A DNA stretch of 64,000 bases from Engraulis encrasicolus (GCF_034702125.1 NC_085867.1:39723983-39787982), one strand, 5' to 3'; shown: positions 33,771-45,965, numbered from the stretch's first letter. Translations and numbers: made by a program. The notes: a model not told the origin generated them from the sequence alone.

Positions 33771-35313
33771 AAAGAAATCCAGCACACTGCACATTCCACC
33801 AACAAACTTTAATACACTGTTTCGGTCATCTGACCTTCATGTTGTACAAAGCGGATTCCAAAAAAGTTGGGACACTAGGTAATTTGTGAATAAAATCAAA
33901 ATGCTGGCATTTTCAAAACATTCAATATGTTAACAAGGTAGAACATTATGCACAGACAACATATCAGTTGTTAAAGTCAAGCAGAATTTTTTTTTTGAGG
34001 TAATTATGTGATCATTTAAAATTTCACCCTTGCAACAAATCCCATAAAAGTTGGGACAGGGCCAATGAAATGCTTTTTATATTGGATAAGACTAAACACA
34101 ACACAAGGGATGAGACTGAACAGTTAGATACTTTGACTGATGGCATAATTTTATTCAAAAATTAGATATTTTGATGTGCGAGACATGATTTCAGCAGCTC
34201 AACTGATAGGTGTGTTCTTCAACTTGTTTACCTTTTTGTTATGCTTAATATGTGGCATATCCTGACTGCAAGAAAACAATTTTGTGACCTGTTTACTCTA
34301 ATGATGGACCATACTGTTGGAACATAGTAGAGATTGAAATTTGCCACCTTTATGGGGCAATATCTAAAGGCGGTGCTCCAAAATATAATGCCTTGGTAGC
34401 TATGTTTGCTGTTTAAAGTCTGTATGTATCATTCAACATTCATTTTAATGCTCTACATGAGTAAGAAGACCCTAACCAAGTCACCTCTGCACCCCCTTAC
34501 CATCATATATGCTGTCTTTCAGACTGACCACTAAATCAAGCTGAAGTGTTCATTTTCTATATAACCTGGAGGGTGCATGACTCCATAATTTTCAAAATGG
34601 ATTTAATATTTACCATTCTGTAATCAGAGGACAGTTTCACATGTCTCCTAGGTCCATAGAATGAGCTTTTCCGCACGCAACACTGTTTAATGTCTGCATC
34701 ATGTGCATTAATCAAGTGTTGTGTTTATGGTCATTTTTTCGAGAGCTGTCATTGTTGGAGTGTCATAGTTTGCTTATTGACCACGAGTATGTCATGATCT
34801 CATAACTCATGCAATGATTACACAGAACTCTATATTACGGAAGTAGGCCTTATATGCCTGCAATTTTGATAATTCAACCTTTCTGTGTAATAGATAAGTA
34901 ATTAGTCCCTCAAAATCTTCGCCGCTGAGTGCCATAGCCTCTATGTGATGGTATTTTATTTGTGCATTCATGTTGGCAGTCAATATAGTTCCTTTAAAAA
35001 TGTTCTTCCTTGTGTAATTTGTAGAATTATCCAACTATTACAAAATGTTTTGGCCCTGTCCCAACTTTTTTGAGATTTGTTGCATGGGCCAAATTTTAAA
35101 TGATCACATAATTACCTCAAAACAATAATTCTGCTCAACTTTAACAACTGATATGTTGTCTGTACATAATGCTCTACCTTATTAACATATTAGATGTTTT
35201 AAAAATGCCAGCATTTTGATTTTATTCACAAAATACAAAGTGTCCCAACTTTTTTGGAATCCGCTTTGTATTAAAGTTTGTTGGTGGAATGGACAGTGTG
35301 CAGGATTTCTTTA
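33771..35313. repeat. 45-bp inverted repeat pair around the Tc1-like MITE
   Basis: 33771-33815 and 35269-35313 are inverse copies of one 45-bp sequence (TATTAAAGTTTGTTGGTGG...CAGTGTGC..GATTTCTTT) with a few mismatches. They directly enclose the element at 33847-35268. The left arm is followed by TTTCGGTCATCTGACCTTC. Confidence 0.8.
33847..35268. mobile_element. Tc1-like non-autonomous element, CAAAGCGGATTCC ends
   Basis: About 1.42 kb with inverted ends of about 215 bp: CAAAGCGGATTCCAAAAAAG at 33847 and its complement ending at 35268. TA is on both sides (33845-33846, 35269-35270). The inner ends also carry AAAAGTTGGGACAGGGCC and its complement, an IR/DR layout. The 1-kb centre has no transposase frame. 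Confidence 0.88.
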
Positions 35314-35562
35314 CACTTGAATGACAACCCCACTGGGATAATATCCTACGCACACATTTTTTTAAAATTCACATTTTAATGAACTTTCCTTATATGTAAG
35401 CTAAACAAAACATTTCAAAATGTTTCAACTGATGAATATTATTATGTTATGTTATGATTATTATATATATATATTTTTTTTTTTTCAAAATCGTTAAAGG
35501 GGGGGCTAATACTAATGTAAGGGGGGCTAAAGCCCCCCTAAAATAGGGCTAACGACGGCCCT

Positions 35563-35563
<1 letters not shown>

Positions 35564-35659
<96 letters not shown>
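35564..35659 (+). repeat. (CA)n microsatellite
   Basis: About 48 CA units adjoining the right end of the MITE at 33657-35563. Confidence 0.98.
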
Positions 35660-35661
<2 letters not shown>

Positions 35662-37214
35662 TGTCGAGATGTTTGTGAATTCCCTATGTCATTTAGTGCC
35701 TGGGCAAAGTGGAAGTGGCAGTTGATTTACTGGGCATTATAAAATCTACCACCTGCCAGGTGCCAACACCTAGGCCTACCCATGTCTTTATCCAGAACTT
35801 ATTACTGAAGCAGGACATTATCCATGATATTCCTTCTCAGAACTGTAGTGCACTGATAAGTGAAGTTCTATTCTTGGACTGTCATTGCGATTCAGTTCTG
35901 TAAAGTAAAATAGCCTGATGTCCTTAAATAACGGTAACACTTTATTTTAGGGATACATCTATTAGCACTAATACATACAATATTAATGTCTGTGTAAGTA
36001 ACTTGCAAGGCATGTACTAAGCAAAATAAGACAGTTGTTAGACATTTATTCGCAAATGTCTTTTTCATGCACAATAAGGGATTTATTACCAATATAACCT
36101 TAGTAAGGACCTAGTAGACCTAGATTTCTATTTATGAGTAAGCAGTAAGGGCCAAAATACAATGTGTATAAGCTCCTGGTAAACTGTGTGAACAAACCCT
36201 GAACAGTGTGAAAACAGATGTGGAATAAGGGTCCCTATTCTAAAGTGATGCATTGCTCAGCCCAGATTGCTTAGGGCCCCCGCACTACCTAGGGCCCCAG
36301 CTCTACCCAGACCCCCCCCCCGGAAAAGCAAAGTATAGGATCTTTTCTGATTCTGCATCAGTCTAACGAGATAGGTAGATCTCACTTATTTCATTCAGCA
36401 TGCATAACTGTAATAGGAAGGAATATATAGCAAGGATTGGACGTAAACTTCTCAATGACGGTGGGGTGGTGAGATGTCATTTTTTCATACACCAATTAGC
36501 TTTAAATGTAAAAACCGTACAATAAATGCAGAATATAACAATGAGAAATAGTTTGGAAGCAAAACTAAGCTGTTCCTTTGTGATAAATAAGTTAATGTTT
36601 GAGAAACTTAGCTCCAAGAAGTGCAGTGCATGATGGGTACGCCCTTAGTCAGAAAAGCAATGCATGGCCAATGCAGCAATGATAATAGTTCTGTTGTTAC
36701 ATACATGGCAAATTGTTTGGATAGCAACTAAATTGCACGAGTGAGGGGAGGAGCTAAGGACGTAGGTAGGCTCAGAGCTGGGTAGGTTGTCTGTTGGCCT
36801 AGATTGCGTACCCATCATGCACTGCACTTCTTGAAGCTAATGTTCTCAAACATGAACTTAATTATCACAAAATAATAGTTTATTTTCGCTTCAAAACTAA
36901 TATTCTAATGTTCTGCATTTATTTTGGGGGGTTTTACAATTAAAACTCAGTGGTACATGAAAAAAAATTACATCTCACAAACCAACCGCCATTGACAAGT
37001 GTACGTTCAATCCTTCCTATATATAAGCTCCTGTTACCTTACCTACATCACTATGAACTAGAGCAAACTGGATGACTCAGCTGAAGGAGGAAAAATTATA
37101 TACTAAACTCTTACACTTTGCTGATAAGGGGGGGGGCTAGGTAGTGAGGGCCTGGGTGGTGTGGGGGCCCTAGGTACCGAGGGGGAATTTGGTAGTCTGG
37201 GGGCCCTAAGCCAG

Positions 37215-37725
37215 TTGCTGTGTTCCATTATTCACCCTCTGTACTGTGTACCTTGTTTGAGTGCAGTGAAGTACCCTTTCCACCCTCCGCAATTCACGAG
37301 GCGAGTACATTCCGATTCCCGTTCTGTCTGATACACTTAACGGAAATGACGGTTGGTCGCGTGACATCCGAGTTTACCAACCGCCAATATGCAATTCAAC
37401 ACGGAAGGCACTGTTCCTTATGCTAACACTTTTTAAAGTTACCCCTGCCTCTAATACACATGGCGATTGTCTTTGGAATCAAAACTATGCTGTTATCACG
37501 GAGATTCAACCGTTTCACAGATCTGGCACTCAACTACGTCACAAACATGGCGGCCGTTGAGTGCGAAAAGTGTACAGTAACACCACACTTCGAAAAATGG
37601 CCGTTTTGGGGGCGTTATCCGGGTAATTTACAGTACACTTTACCGTCGCGATTAGAAATGGAACACCCTGCGTACCCAAACACAGTGCGGAAAGGGCGGT
37701 AAGTACGGGTAATGGAACACAGCAA
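37215..37725. mobile_element. MITE, TTGCTGTGTTCCATTA ends
   Basis: TTGCTGTGTTCCATTA at 37215 and TAATGGAACACAGCAA ending at 37725 are perfect inverses. Inside, CACCCTCTGTACTGTGTACC and GCGTACCCAAACACAGTGCG continue the pairing loosely. It sits in the right arm of the 2.3-kb foldback. Confidence 0.85.
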
Positions 37726-37927
37726 GTGTTTCCCAACAAGGGGTACGTGTACCACTAGGGGTACGCGAGCACACTGCAGGGGGTACTTGGAAAGATGTTA
37801 TTGTAATAACAAAAGTATGGAGCAGTCACATCAGGACAGAGAAAGCGATATAGAACCTGAATTAGGGGGTACTCATGGCACAACTAAGATGTTTAGGGGG
37901 TATGCGAGACAAAAAAGGGAAGCACTG
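37724..37927. mobile_element. hAT-like MITE, GTGTTTCCCAACAAGG ends
   Basis: The body GGGGTACGTGTACCACTAGG, GGGGTACTTGGAAAGATG, GGAGCAGTCACATCAGGAC matches the better-ended copy at 46208-46414. It abuts or overlaps by a base or two the MITE at 37215. Confidence 0.8.
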
Positions 37928-38270
37928 TCCTAAGGCATCTGGGGTGAGCAATGCATCACTTTAGAATAGGGACCCTTATTCCGCATCTGTTTTCACACTG
38001 TTCAGGGTTTGTTCACACAGTGTGTCGGGAGCTTATACACATTGCATTCTGCCACTTACTACTTACTAATAAATAGAAATATAGGCTTACTGGTCCTTAC
38101 TAACGTTATATTAGTAATAAATCCCTAATTGGGCATGAACAGGACATTTGTGAATACATGCTAAACAACTGTCTTATTTTACTTAGTACATGCCTTGCAC
38201 TTTACTTACACAGGCATTAATATTGTATGTATTAGTGCTAATAGATGTATCCCTAAAATAAAGTGTTACC

Positions 38271-38669
38271 AGGATAACTTCAGTCAATTTCAACATGCAG
38301 TTGTAAAGCTCACACTACCCTGGACTTGTCAGTACCTGAGTTTTTTTTCTTCTTCAGAGATCCTGGTCAGCACAGAGATGGGGGCAGCGCTTTGTTTACA
38401 TTTCAAAAAACATTTTTATTTATTCCCAAAAACATCCAAAAGGTTATACAACATCAGCAGACAACTAGCAAATAACGGTACCTTTTGGGAAAATATTTGG
38501 AGTAGGCCTATGTTATGTTTTTAAAAAAATGTAAACAAACGCTGTCCCCATAAGAATAGCTCATATCTCGGAAAGGGCTGAGCTGAAAAATGTGGCATCA
38601 CCGGGTACTGACAAGTCAAGGGTAGCGTGAGCAATACAACAGCATATTGAAATTGACTGAAGTGGTCCT
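38271..38669. mobile_element. Foldback MITE, AGGATAACTTCAGTC ends
   Basis: About 65-bp imperfect inverted arms: 38271-38335 (AACTTCAGTCAATTTCAA ... ACTTGTCAGTACC) and 38603-38669 (its inverse). It starts exactly where the 2.3-kb foldback ends. Confidence 0.82.
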
Positions 38670-38671
38670 TT

Positions 38672-38876
38672 AATGATACACAGGGCAACCCTTTGAGCAA
38701 TGTTGCTGGGTAACATCATGATTGGCTACTCATTTTCTAGTGGAATGGTTCAAAATGGTTACTACTGCTAATCCAAGTTCTCCTGCTGTGTTTATGTGTT
38801 GAACATTTTCAACATCATCTTACATCATTGCCTAAACACATTGCTCAAAAAGTTGCCCGGTGTATCTTCACCTTAT
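38672..38876. mobile_element. MITE, AAGGTGATACACAGGGCAAC family, copy 2
   Basis: TGATACACAGGGCAACC...TTTGAGCAATG and CATTGCTCAAAAAG...TATCTTCACCTTA match the copy at 24987-25195. It starts two bases after the preceding foldback. Confidence 0.82.
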
Positions 38877-38879
38877 GTC

Positions 38880-40657
38880 AGGGGTGGGGAACCTATGTCT
38901 CGAGGGCCGTTTGCGGCCCTTGAGGCCGTTTTATGTGGCCCACGATGTACAAACCCCAACTCCGATGAAGTTGGGACGTTTGGTAAACAGTGAATAAAAT
39001 CAAAATGCTATCATTTTCAAAACATTCAATCTATTCATTAGATGGAGAATAGTGAAAAGACAACATATTAAGTGTTAAAACCGAGAAAAAATATTGTTTT
39101 AGGGGACATATGTACTCATTTCTAGTTTGATAAATCCAACACGTCTCAAAAGAGTTGGGACGGGGATCAGTGAAATTTAGTAAACATCCAAATAAGATAA
39201 AACAACAAAGAAGAACATTTCAAAATGAATTGTACTGACGGACAATATAGGTGTCCAGGTATAGGATCATCACAGAGAGGCTGAGTCACTCAGAATTAAA
39301 GATGCAAAGGGAATAATTACCATAGTTATTACATACATTTTTGAATTCCCTTTGATTTACCACGATTGAGTGTATATAAGACATATTTTTGTTAATAAAA
39401 TCATTGTATAGGTTCATGACATCATGAAATATATATTGGCTGTAGTCTCACTCTAATTCCTGGAGTGCTAGAGCTATTGAAAATTTACCATATTAAGAAT
39501 GCTTAATGCATGAAAATGATACAGGGGTGTAACATTCTCCTAAGCACCTGAGCTCACTTGAAATAGACCCAGAAGACATGGGAAACTGTCCTTTGCTTAC
39601 AGAAGTCAGCAGAAGTTGTAGAAGTCCATTCTTTTTGACAATAATAGAGCATTGCACATCCTGTGCTACAGTAAAAATGGACCATCCAACTTGTGTTAGT
39701 GCTAGCTTCAAAAGTCAGCCTCCATGATGGCATGCGGGTGCAGTAGTGCATTGGTTAAGATGTTCTCACTCATCTGTAGAGTTAAATACAGTGCTGAATG
39801 GTATACATGGGTTTTAAACAGCATGAAAAGCCACTCATGCATTATATTTTGAAGGGAGATCTTCGATCACTGCCACATAGTAAGGTCAAATTGCATTCTC
39901 TACTATGTTTTAACAGTTTGGCTCCATCATAAGGACCAGCAGGTGATAAAATGGTGGGTTTTTGGTCAAGACCTGTCACACTGTAAGCACTACAGAAAGG
40001 ACAACATTGCAAAACATGACAAGGAATACACCCACCATTTAAGCTGGTGAAATCATGTCCAAGATAGGAATTAACACTGTTTTTTTATATAAAATCATCT
40101 CATCGGTTAATGTATTTAACTGTTAAGTGTTGTCTTTTGTTTTGTTTTTAGTCTTCCTCGACATTTGCTGCCATTTATTGTCCCCGTCCCAACTCTTTTG
40201 AGACGTGTTGGATTTATCAAATTAGAAATGAGTACATATGTCCGCCAAAACAATATTTTTTCTCAGTTTTAACACTTAATATGTTGTCTTTTCACTATTC
40301 TCCATCTAATGAATAGATTGAATGTTTTGAAAATGATAGCATTTTGATTTTATTCACTGTTTACCAAACGTCCCAACTTCATCGGAGTTGGGGTTTGTAA
40401 TTTTAATGTTATGCAGCTTCACATAAAATATGACATATTTTGTAATGGAATCTTAGAAAATACATTTGCAATACATTTAAGTTATATTCAGGGGACTTAG
40501 AAAAGGAGGGGTCTGTTTTAAAGGTGGCTGCCCTCAATATAGGCCTAATGTGCAGGGGGAAATCCTGGTTTGTGTTCATAGTACGGCCCTCTGAGGACTT
40601 TTCCGGCCCTCGGATGAATTCGAAGTGGCCCCTCGAATGAAAAAGGTTCCCCACCCC
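38880..40657. mobile_element. hAT-like MITE split by a Tc1-like element
   Basis: Ends AGGGGTGGGGAACCTATG and AAAAAGGTTCCCCACCCC are inverted. The flanks CTTATGTC and CTTATGTG form an 8-bp duplication with one mismatch. Inner GGCCCTTGAGGCCG and CCGGCCCTCGGATG blocks belong to it. A 1.45-kb insertion occupies 38950-40397. Confidence 0.85.
38950..40397. mobile_element. Tc1-like non-autonomous element, CAAACCCCAACTCCG ends
   Basis: About 240-bp inverted ends (CAAACCCCAACTCCGATG and its complement) flanked by TA at 38948-38949 and 40398-40399. The inner AAAGAGTTGGGACGGGG repeats give an IR/DR layout like the element at 33847-35268. The centre has no transposase frame. It holds a SINE-like scrap (GGGTGCAGTAGTGCATTGG) at about 39737. 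Confidence 0.88.
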
Positions 40658-41407
40658 CTTATGTGTATACAAATGACTACATCTGCCTTTATACACAGTC
40701 ACAGGTGTTTACTGAGTTTTACAGAGGCCACGTGTTGACCCCTCCACCTTCAGTGCAACTTGCCAAGCAGGAAAGGCAGGACACAGCCCCTGAGAACATG
40801 CTATAGCACCAGAGTACACTGAAGGCAAGTATGTGTATATTAATTCATAGACATGTATGTGATGAACATAATAGCATACATACAGTATGCATATACATGA
40901 CAGAGGTAGTACTAGTGTTGTTGGTAAAGTAATGTTTACTACTTGCTACTTTGATTAATCAAATTGCGGAAAACCTTGGTTTATTCCACTTTATTTATTG
41001 TAAAAGCAGCAATGCAGTGTGTGATGACTGACTGACCTCCGACTAACCACCACTTGCTGAGAATATTTTTTTTTAACTTCTTGAACTTCTTACTGCAGGT
41101 AACTCAATCTGGAATGTTCCTCATCTGCAGCAGGCCATCACTCAGGAAGCATCAGCGCTGTGGGAAACATGGTGTGTTGTCGCCCTCTACTGGGCAAAAA
41201 GGTTTTTATTCTTATATCACAGTAACTGTTTCTTTCAGGCAAACATTTATTCATTTCTTTAACGTTAAGTCTAAACGCTAGTCTTTCTAGCTGAATGGGC
41301 TGCATATTTTAGTTTTCAGTTCAAAGGGAATATCTATTAAAAGAGGTTATTAAATGATGATAGAAGGATTATTTCAGGGAGGAATGCTTTGACCGCATAG
41401 ACTAGAG
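40658..41407. other. Intergenic, no gene recognised
   Basis: Unique-looking sequence. A stretch at 41100-41200 after a good acceptor-like TTCTTACTGCAG could be a non-coding exon, but nothing else supports it. Confidence 0.3.
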
Positions 41408-41767
41408 CAGTGGTTCCCAACCTATGGGTCGGGACCCAACTTATGGGTCGCCAAAGATCCACAGGGGGTCGCGGAGCCCTCTTGATTTTAAGGGGTTTTG
41501 TTTGAAATACATATAGCCCATGCTGAATAAATGACAAAGCATTTAACTAATAAATGCATAGAAGCAGCAAATTGTAAGTGCTACATTAAACATGTTTTCT
41601 ATATTTGACCAAAGACGAATTGAGGAATAAAATAACTACAATTATTTTTCCCAGGAAACAGAGGGCATCTTGTGACTCCATCTCGTGCGGGCGCTCGTGT
41701 GGTTGGGTCACTAAAGCTTACAATAGTAAAAACATGGGTCCCTTAAGAAAAAGGTTGGGAACCACTG
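41408..41767. mobile_element. hAT-like MITE, CAGTGGTTCCCAACC ends
   Basis: Ends CAGTGGTTCCCAACCTATGG and AAAGGTTGGGAACCACTG are inverted. The flanks GACTAGAG and TACTAGAG are an 8-bp duplication with one mismatch. Confidence 0.9.
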
Positions 41768-41912
41768 TACTAGAGAATAATGCTTGCTCATTAATGGCAT
41801 GATTAATCCGATGACCAGCTGACCCAATGTTAAATTCCATTATAGCATTACAAATTACAAGTCATTATCTGGATGTTGAGAACGTCCAGCATTTTTCTGT
41901 GGAGTCTGTTTT

Positions 41913-41920
41913 GAGAGAGA

Positions 41921-42002
<82 letters not shown>
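41913..42002 (+). repeat. (GA)n microsatellite
   Basis: About 44 GA units. Confidence 0.98.
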
Positions 42003-42005
<3 letters not shown>

Positions 42006-42534
42006 ATAAGATATATAATCTTTACAAATGTATAATGCATCAAATGATATCTTCAAACACAAAGCACATAACAGTCGCTCAATTCTCAGTGCAGTTCAAA
42101 TCAGTCTTCCCCAGTCACAGTACAGAGACGGCTTCATGGTGAGGGGTAAATTCATTCCCAAGTCCAAAGTTTAAAACAACACATCTTCAGGACTGCAGTG
42201 TTCCCTACACCCAGAGTAGACCAACACACCCCACCCCCCCCCCCCCTTTTTCCCTGGAGCTGTACAACTGATCTGTTTGTCCCCACCCCCATCCCATCCC
42301 ATCCCTTTTGGTGGCCCTGAAGTTCAGTAAACACATTTTCTCTACACCTGTCACAGCTCAGCTGGCAAAGATAGCGCGGCACTTCACGACAACAACATTG
42401 CCGTTTAGTTGAATTATTTGTGAACCATGCTATCAACGTAACATTCATTCATTTTCTGCATGTGAGAATGCAGTCTAGCTTTAATTTGCCTTCTGCCCGT
42501 CATGGCTGCCTCTGAAGATGATATGTACTGTAGG
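42003..42534. other. Intergenic, no gene recognised
   Basis: Contains a C-rich run at 42228-42247 and a CATCC repeat at 42288-42305; otherwise unique-looking. Confidence 0.4.
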
Positions 42535-42673
42535 CAGGCCGGCTGACAGGGGGGGACAAAGGGGTCTGTTGTCCCGGGCCCAGAATTGGGTGCCCATTAC
42601 ATTGTATGAATTGTGTAGGGGGCCCTTTAAGATGAATTTGTCCTGGGGCCTGCGAAAGCTGTCAGCGGCCCTG
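42535..42673. mobile_element. hAT-like MITE, CAGGGCCGCTGACAG family
   Basis: CAGGCCGGCTGACAGG and AGCTGTCAGCGGCCCTG are imperfect inverted ends. The body GGACAAAGGGGTCTGTTGTC matches the copies at 15923 and 54285. Confidence 0.78.
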
Positions 42674-43351
42674 ACTCTAAGCCTTATCATGCCACCGAAG
42701 ACACTTACCCATAAATTATTTGTGACAACGGCATGATAGGAGTCAGCATGTGGCCGTCACATACCCGAAGGCCTACTTCAATTACAAAATATAATATATA
42801 TAAATAATTACTGTGCGGGTGGAAGCACATATGTGGAAATTGTTCTTCACTGGGTAATCTCCAAACGTCTCTGTTTTTTCAGTCCCAAAACACAGAGCTA
42901 AATGATGGGCATGATGATTCCCATTATTCTGCTTATCTTCAGCTTTGTTTTACAGAGTGTGTGCGGGTAGATTGGAAAAGTAGCCTATCCATCACCCATT
43001 TTCAAATTATAATTAAAAACCAGAAACCGAAACACGCTGAGAATATTTAACAGGGACTGAATGAGGGCCTTACCCAACACCAGAGGTGTATTAAGTAAAC
43101 GCAACAGTAGAAGTACTCTGGCAGTGTAGCCTACCCGTAGATAGCTCATTATGTACAGAGGAAAAACATGTGTGTAAACTATGTAAGATCATGTACTATT
43201 CTACATCTACTCTATACACCAATGCCCGAAACTGAGTGTATCACTGCATACGCTGTGCAAAAGCACAGTGCTGGGTGCCCAGTGTACTCTATTTGTACTA
43301 TTTGGCTATTTGTACAGTACCAAGGAGCCATTCATTAGATTAGTTAATAAG
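42674..43351. other. Intergenic, nothing recognised
   Basis: AT-rich unique-looking sequence. Confidence 0.4.
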
Positions 43352-43545
43352 TGGGGTGTGGTAGCTCAATGGGGCTAAGGCATCGTACCTTTAAACCGGA
43401 GACCCAGGTTCGATTCTGACCCGAGGTCATTTCCCAATCCATTCACTCTCTCTCTATACCACTCATTTCCTGTCACTCTCTCTCTTTCACTAATCTATCA
43501 GAATCAAGGTATAAAAGCCCGCCCAAAAAATTACGTTTGCTTTTT
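43352..43545 (+). mobile_element. tRNA-derived SINE
   Basis: GGGGTGTGGTAGCTCAATGG (A box), B-box GGTTCGATTCT at 43407-43417. The tail starts CATTTCCCAATCC, as in the SINE at 4564, with CTCTCT-rich and TATAAAAGCC sequence after. Confidence 0.82.
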
Positions 43546-43852
43546 GTAAAACATTTTTTTTTTAAAAGTGGAAGCACCTGCTGCTGTGTGTAGCCCTACC
43601 ATCTGTGTAGTTAGAACAGGCGTTTTCACTAAAAAAAGCTGAAGGTCTTGGAGAAAAAACAAATGGTGGGTGTACTAGTATCTTCACCTGTAGCTACAGC
43701 TGACTTTCCAACACAGAGCATGAATCACGTTTCATTGTTTTTTCCCTTTATTATACACTGTAGTGCATTGTAGAACGGAAAAGCGAATGAACATTTCTTA
43801 CTATAGCAAGGGCTATGTTTATCAGAGGGCTCCTGAGCTTACTGTACGTATG

Positions 43853-44039
43853 CAGGGATGCTGACAGCTTTGACTGGCCCCAGGACAAATTATCTGAAAG
43901 CCCCACAACCCTCTCCAACCCCCCTTCATATATAGGCCTACATTCAATGTCATGAGGGCCTGATTTTGCACCTAGCCCCCCACCATCTCTCTCCCCGGGT
44001 CCAGGACCATTGACTCCTTTGCCCCTATCGGCATCCCTG
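43853..44039. mobile_element. hAT-like MITE, CAGGGCCGCTGACAG family, longer copy
   Basis: Ends CAGGGATGCTGACAGC and CGGCATCCCTG are inverted. Inner GGCCCCAGGACAAATT and CCATTGACTCCTTTGCCCC match the reverse-orientation members. Confidence 0.7.
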
Positions 44040-44417
44040 GCTAGATCTATGATATCAGAAGGCTCCTCCTGAGCTTATTTTATGCATTGGCAAACATCTG
44101 TGCAAACAGTCCATTCATCACTGCTAGAGTATACGGCAGCCCTGCTCGCGCGGGGCTGCTCGAGGTATTAAAGGAATCACTCGGCAGCCGCTGTGAGCAG
44201 CAGGCACAGTAGTGACAAGAAGTAGCCTAACTAATGAGATATAGCACGCGCTTAAAATAATGTCATTATCATCTGGCACACTGCTGCTTCTTTTTTGGCA
44301 CCATCTTCTTAGGTAACAAAAAAACACAAATTAAAAGCATAACAGACCATGTAAGGTTAAACCCCTGTTGTGCGTCACTGGGTCTGACTGGAGTGGCATG
44401 GTCAGCCGCCTACCCTG

Positions 44418-44418
<1 letters not shown>

Positions 44419-44483
<65 letters not shown>
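44419..44483 (+). repeat. (GT)n microsatellite
   Basis: About 32 GT units. Confidence 0.98.
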
Positions 44484-44486
<3 letters not shown>

Positions 44487-45959
44487 CATGATTTTTCGCA
44501 ATAACATTCGTGGTTTGACCCACTTGAGACCAACTTAGCTGTATGTGGCCCCTTAACCAAAATTAATCATTTCTAAACGAATGAGCCAATCAGGATTGCG
44601 GGGTAGAATTTTCTTTTTTTCCAAAGTATTTTTTGGGGCCGTTTGACCTTTATTATTACAGGACGTATGAGAGTGGACAGGAAATGTTTGGGAGTTCAAT
44701 GTGAGTTGCTTAAGTGGCACATCAGTGAAGATGATGGACGGATTGGTTATCCAATCACATGCAAGGATTTTTTATAAGGAGCATCATTCGAAAACATGTC
44801 AGTTGTGGAGGGTTCCCAGATGGTATCGTGAAGACGAAGGCAAAACATACCAGCTGGTAGAGTCAGGTTAATTAAGTACCATGTGATTGTTTGATGTGTA
44901 ATAGGCAATGCAAGAGCCATCTAGGGAAAGGTACGACAACCGGGGTACCGGAAGTAGATTTTCCACTTGTTTCAATGTAGATAGGGCTTTCTTTTCGGTA
45001 GACTAAACCAGAACTTCGACATTACAAGCCAAATTATGGAATGGAGAAACAAACTAGAATTCTGGATAATTACCAACAAATACATGTACTAACAACTGGC
45101 CTATTCATGAATTATTCATTCAAATTTGCTGACAATACATCAGTCTGAGAAATAAGACCTATTTTAGGATATGGGCTATACTACACCCAGCTGTGGAAGC
45201 CACTTCCTGGCACTTGCAGAGAAATAAAACGGAACACAGAGGTCAAGGGGATTAACCTACCGTCAGTGCAAACTGGGGAATGTATGTAGCTACTTGACAT
45301 TTAAACAAACATAAAAGATATCCTGAATGGTTAAATGCCAGTCTGTTTTCAAGGCACATACAGTACCTGTACATTTTACAAACGATTTTCCCTCTGACTC
45401 ATGATATGCTCAAACTTTGCAGTTAGGCCCGCTGACAGAGGGGGACAAACGGGTAGAGGACTGAGGGGGGCCTGGGTCCTCATGAAGTTGTGATTAATTA
45501 TTCTACTTTATTTCATTAGAAATTGGTTTGAGGAAGGGATAACTGTAATTAACAGTAAAAGATTTCTAGAAGTTTGGCCTTTCTGGTCTTTCATAAAAAG
45601 GGATCAGGAACCCCATACTGTATCATCATGGTTGGTCTTCCATTACGGGGGGAAAAAAAGTGAGACAGCATTCTGCTTCAACAAAGCGTGCAGTGCAGTT
45701 GCCAACAGGGATTCACTAAAAAGAACCTTCTGATGATGCAGGTATACCTTCTAGCAAAGTCAGGGGGCAGAGTAAAGCAAAAGTTTTCCAGCCCCAGTAG
45801 CCCAAACCAGACACAATGTTGAAAAATTCATCTGTTGTGTTGAGCGCAGTTGGTAGACATGTTATTATTAATACCTAGCTCGTAATTATGACACTGTCTA
45901 TGCAATTTTGTAGCGATATTTTGCCCTCTCTTTGGGCCCCTCAGCAACCTTTAGCCTAG
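44484..45959. other. Intergenic, no gene recognised
   Basis: No ORF with a family motif. A scrap of the CAGGGCCGCTGACAG family (GCCCGCTGACAGAGGGGGAC) lies at 45428. Confidence 0.4.
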
Positions 45960-45965
45960 AGAAGT

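Larger units (their letters stand above)
33657..35563. mobile_element. hAT-like MITE holding nested elements
   Basis: Ends CAGGCCCGTCACTTGG and AACGACGGCCCTG are inverted. Inner GGGGGGGCTTAGCCC and GGGGGGCTAAAGCCCCCC blocks support it. Both flanks are ACACACAC, so it entered a CA microsatellite, of which the larger part is now at 35564-35659. Most of its length is later insertions (33771-35313). Confidence 0.75.
35933..38270. mobile_element. 2.3-kb foldback element, GGTAACAC ends
   Basis: Ends GGTAACACTTTATTTTAGGG and CCTAAAATAAAGTGTTACC match the small MITE at 14809-15093. The arms are complementary almost to the centre. 35933-36265 pairs with 37939-38270. 36270-36325 (GCTTAGGGCCCCC, ACCTAGGGCCCC) pairs with 37128-37212. 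36413-36642 pairs with 36806-37024. Only about 163 bases (36643-36805) remain as a loop. Two later MITEs (37215-37725 and 37724-37927) split the right arm. No coding frame is seen. Flanks TAAATAAC and AGGATAAC give a weak 8-bp duplication. Confidence 0.85.

Noticed and set aside
41054..41281. Coding exon after TTCTTACTGCAG
   Set aside because: The frame shows no recognisable protein; at most a non-coding exon.
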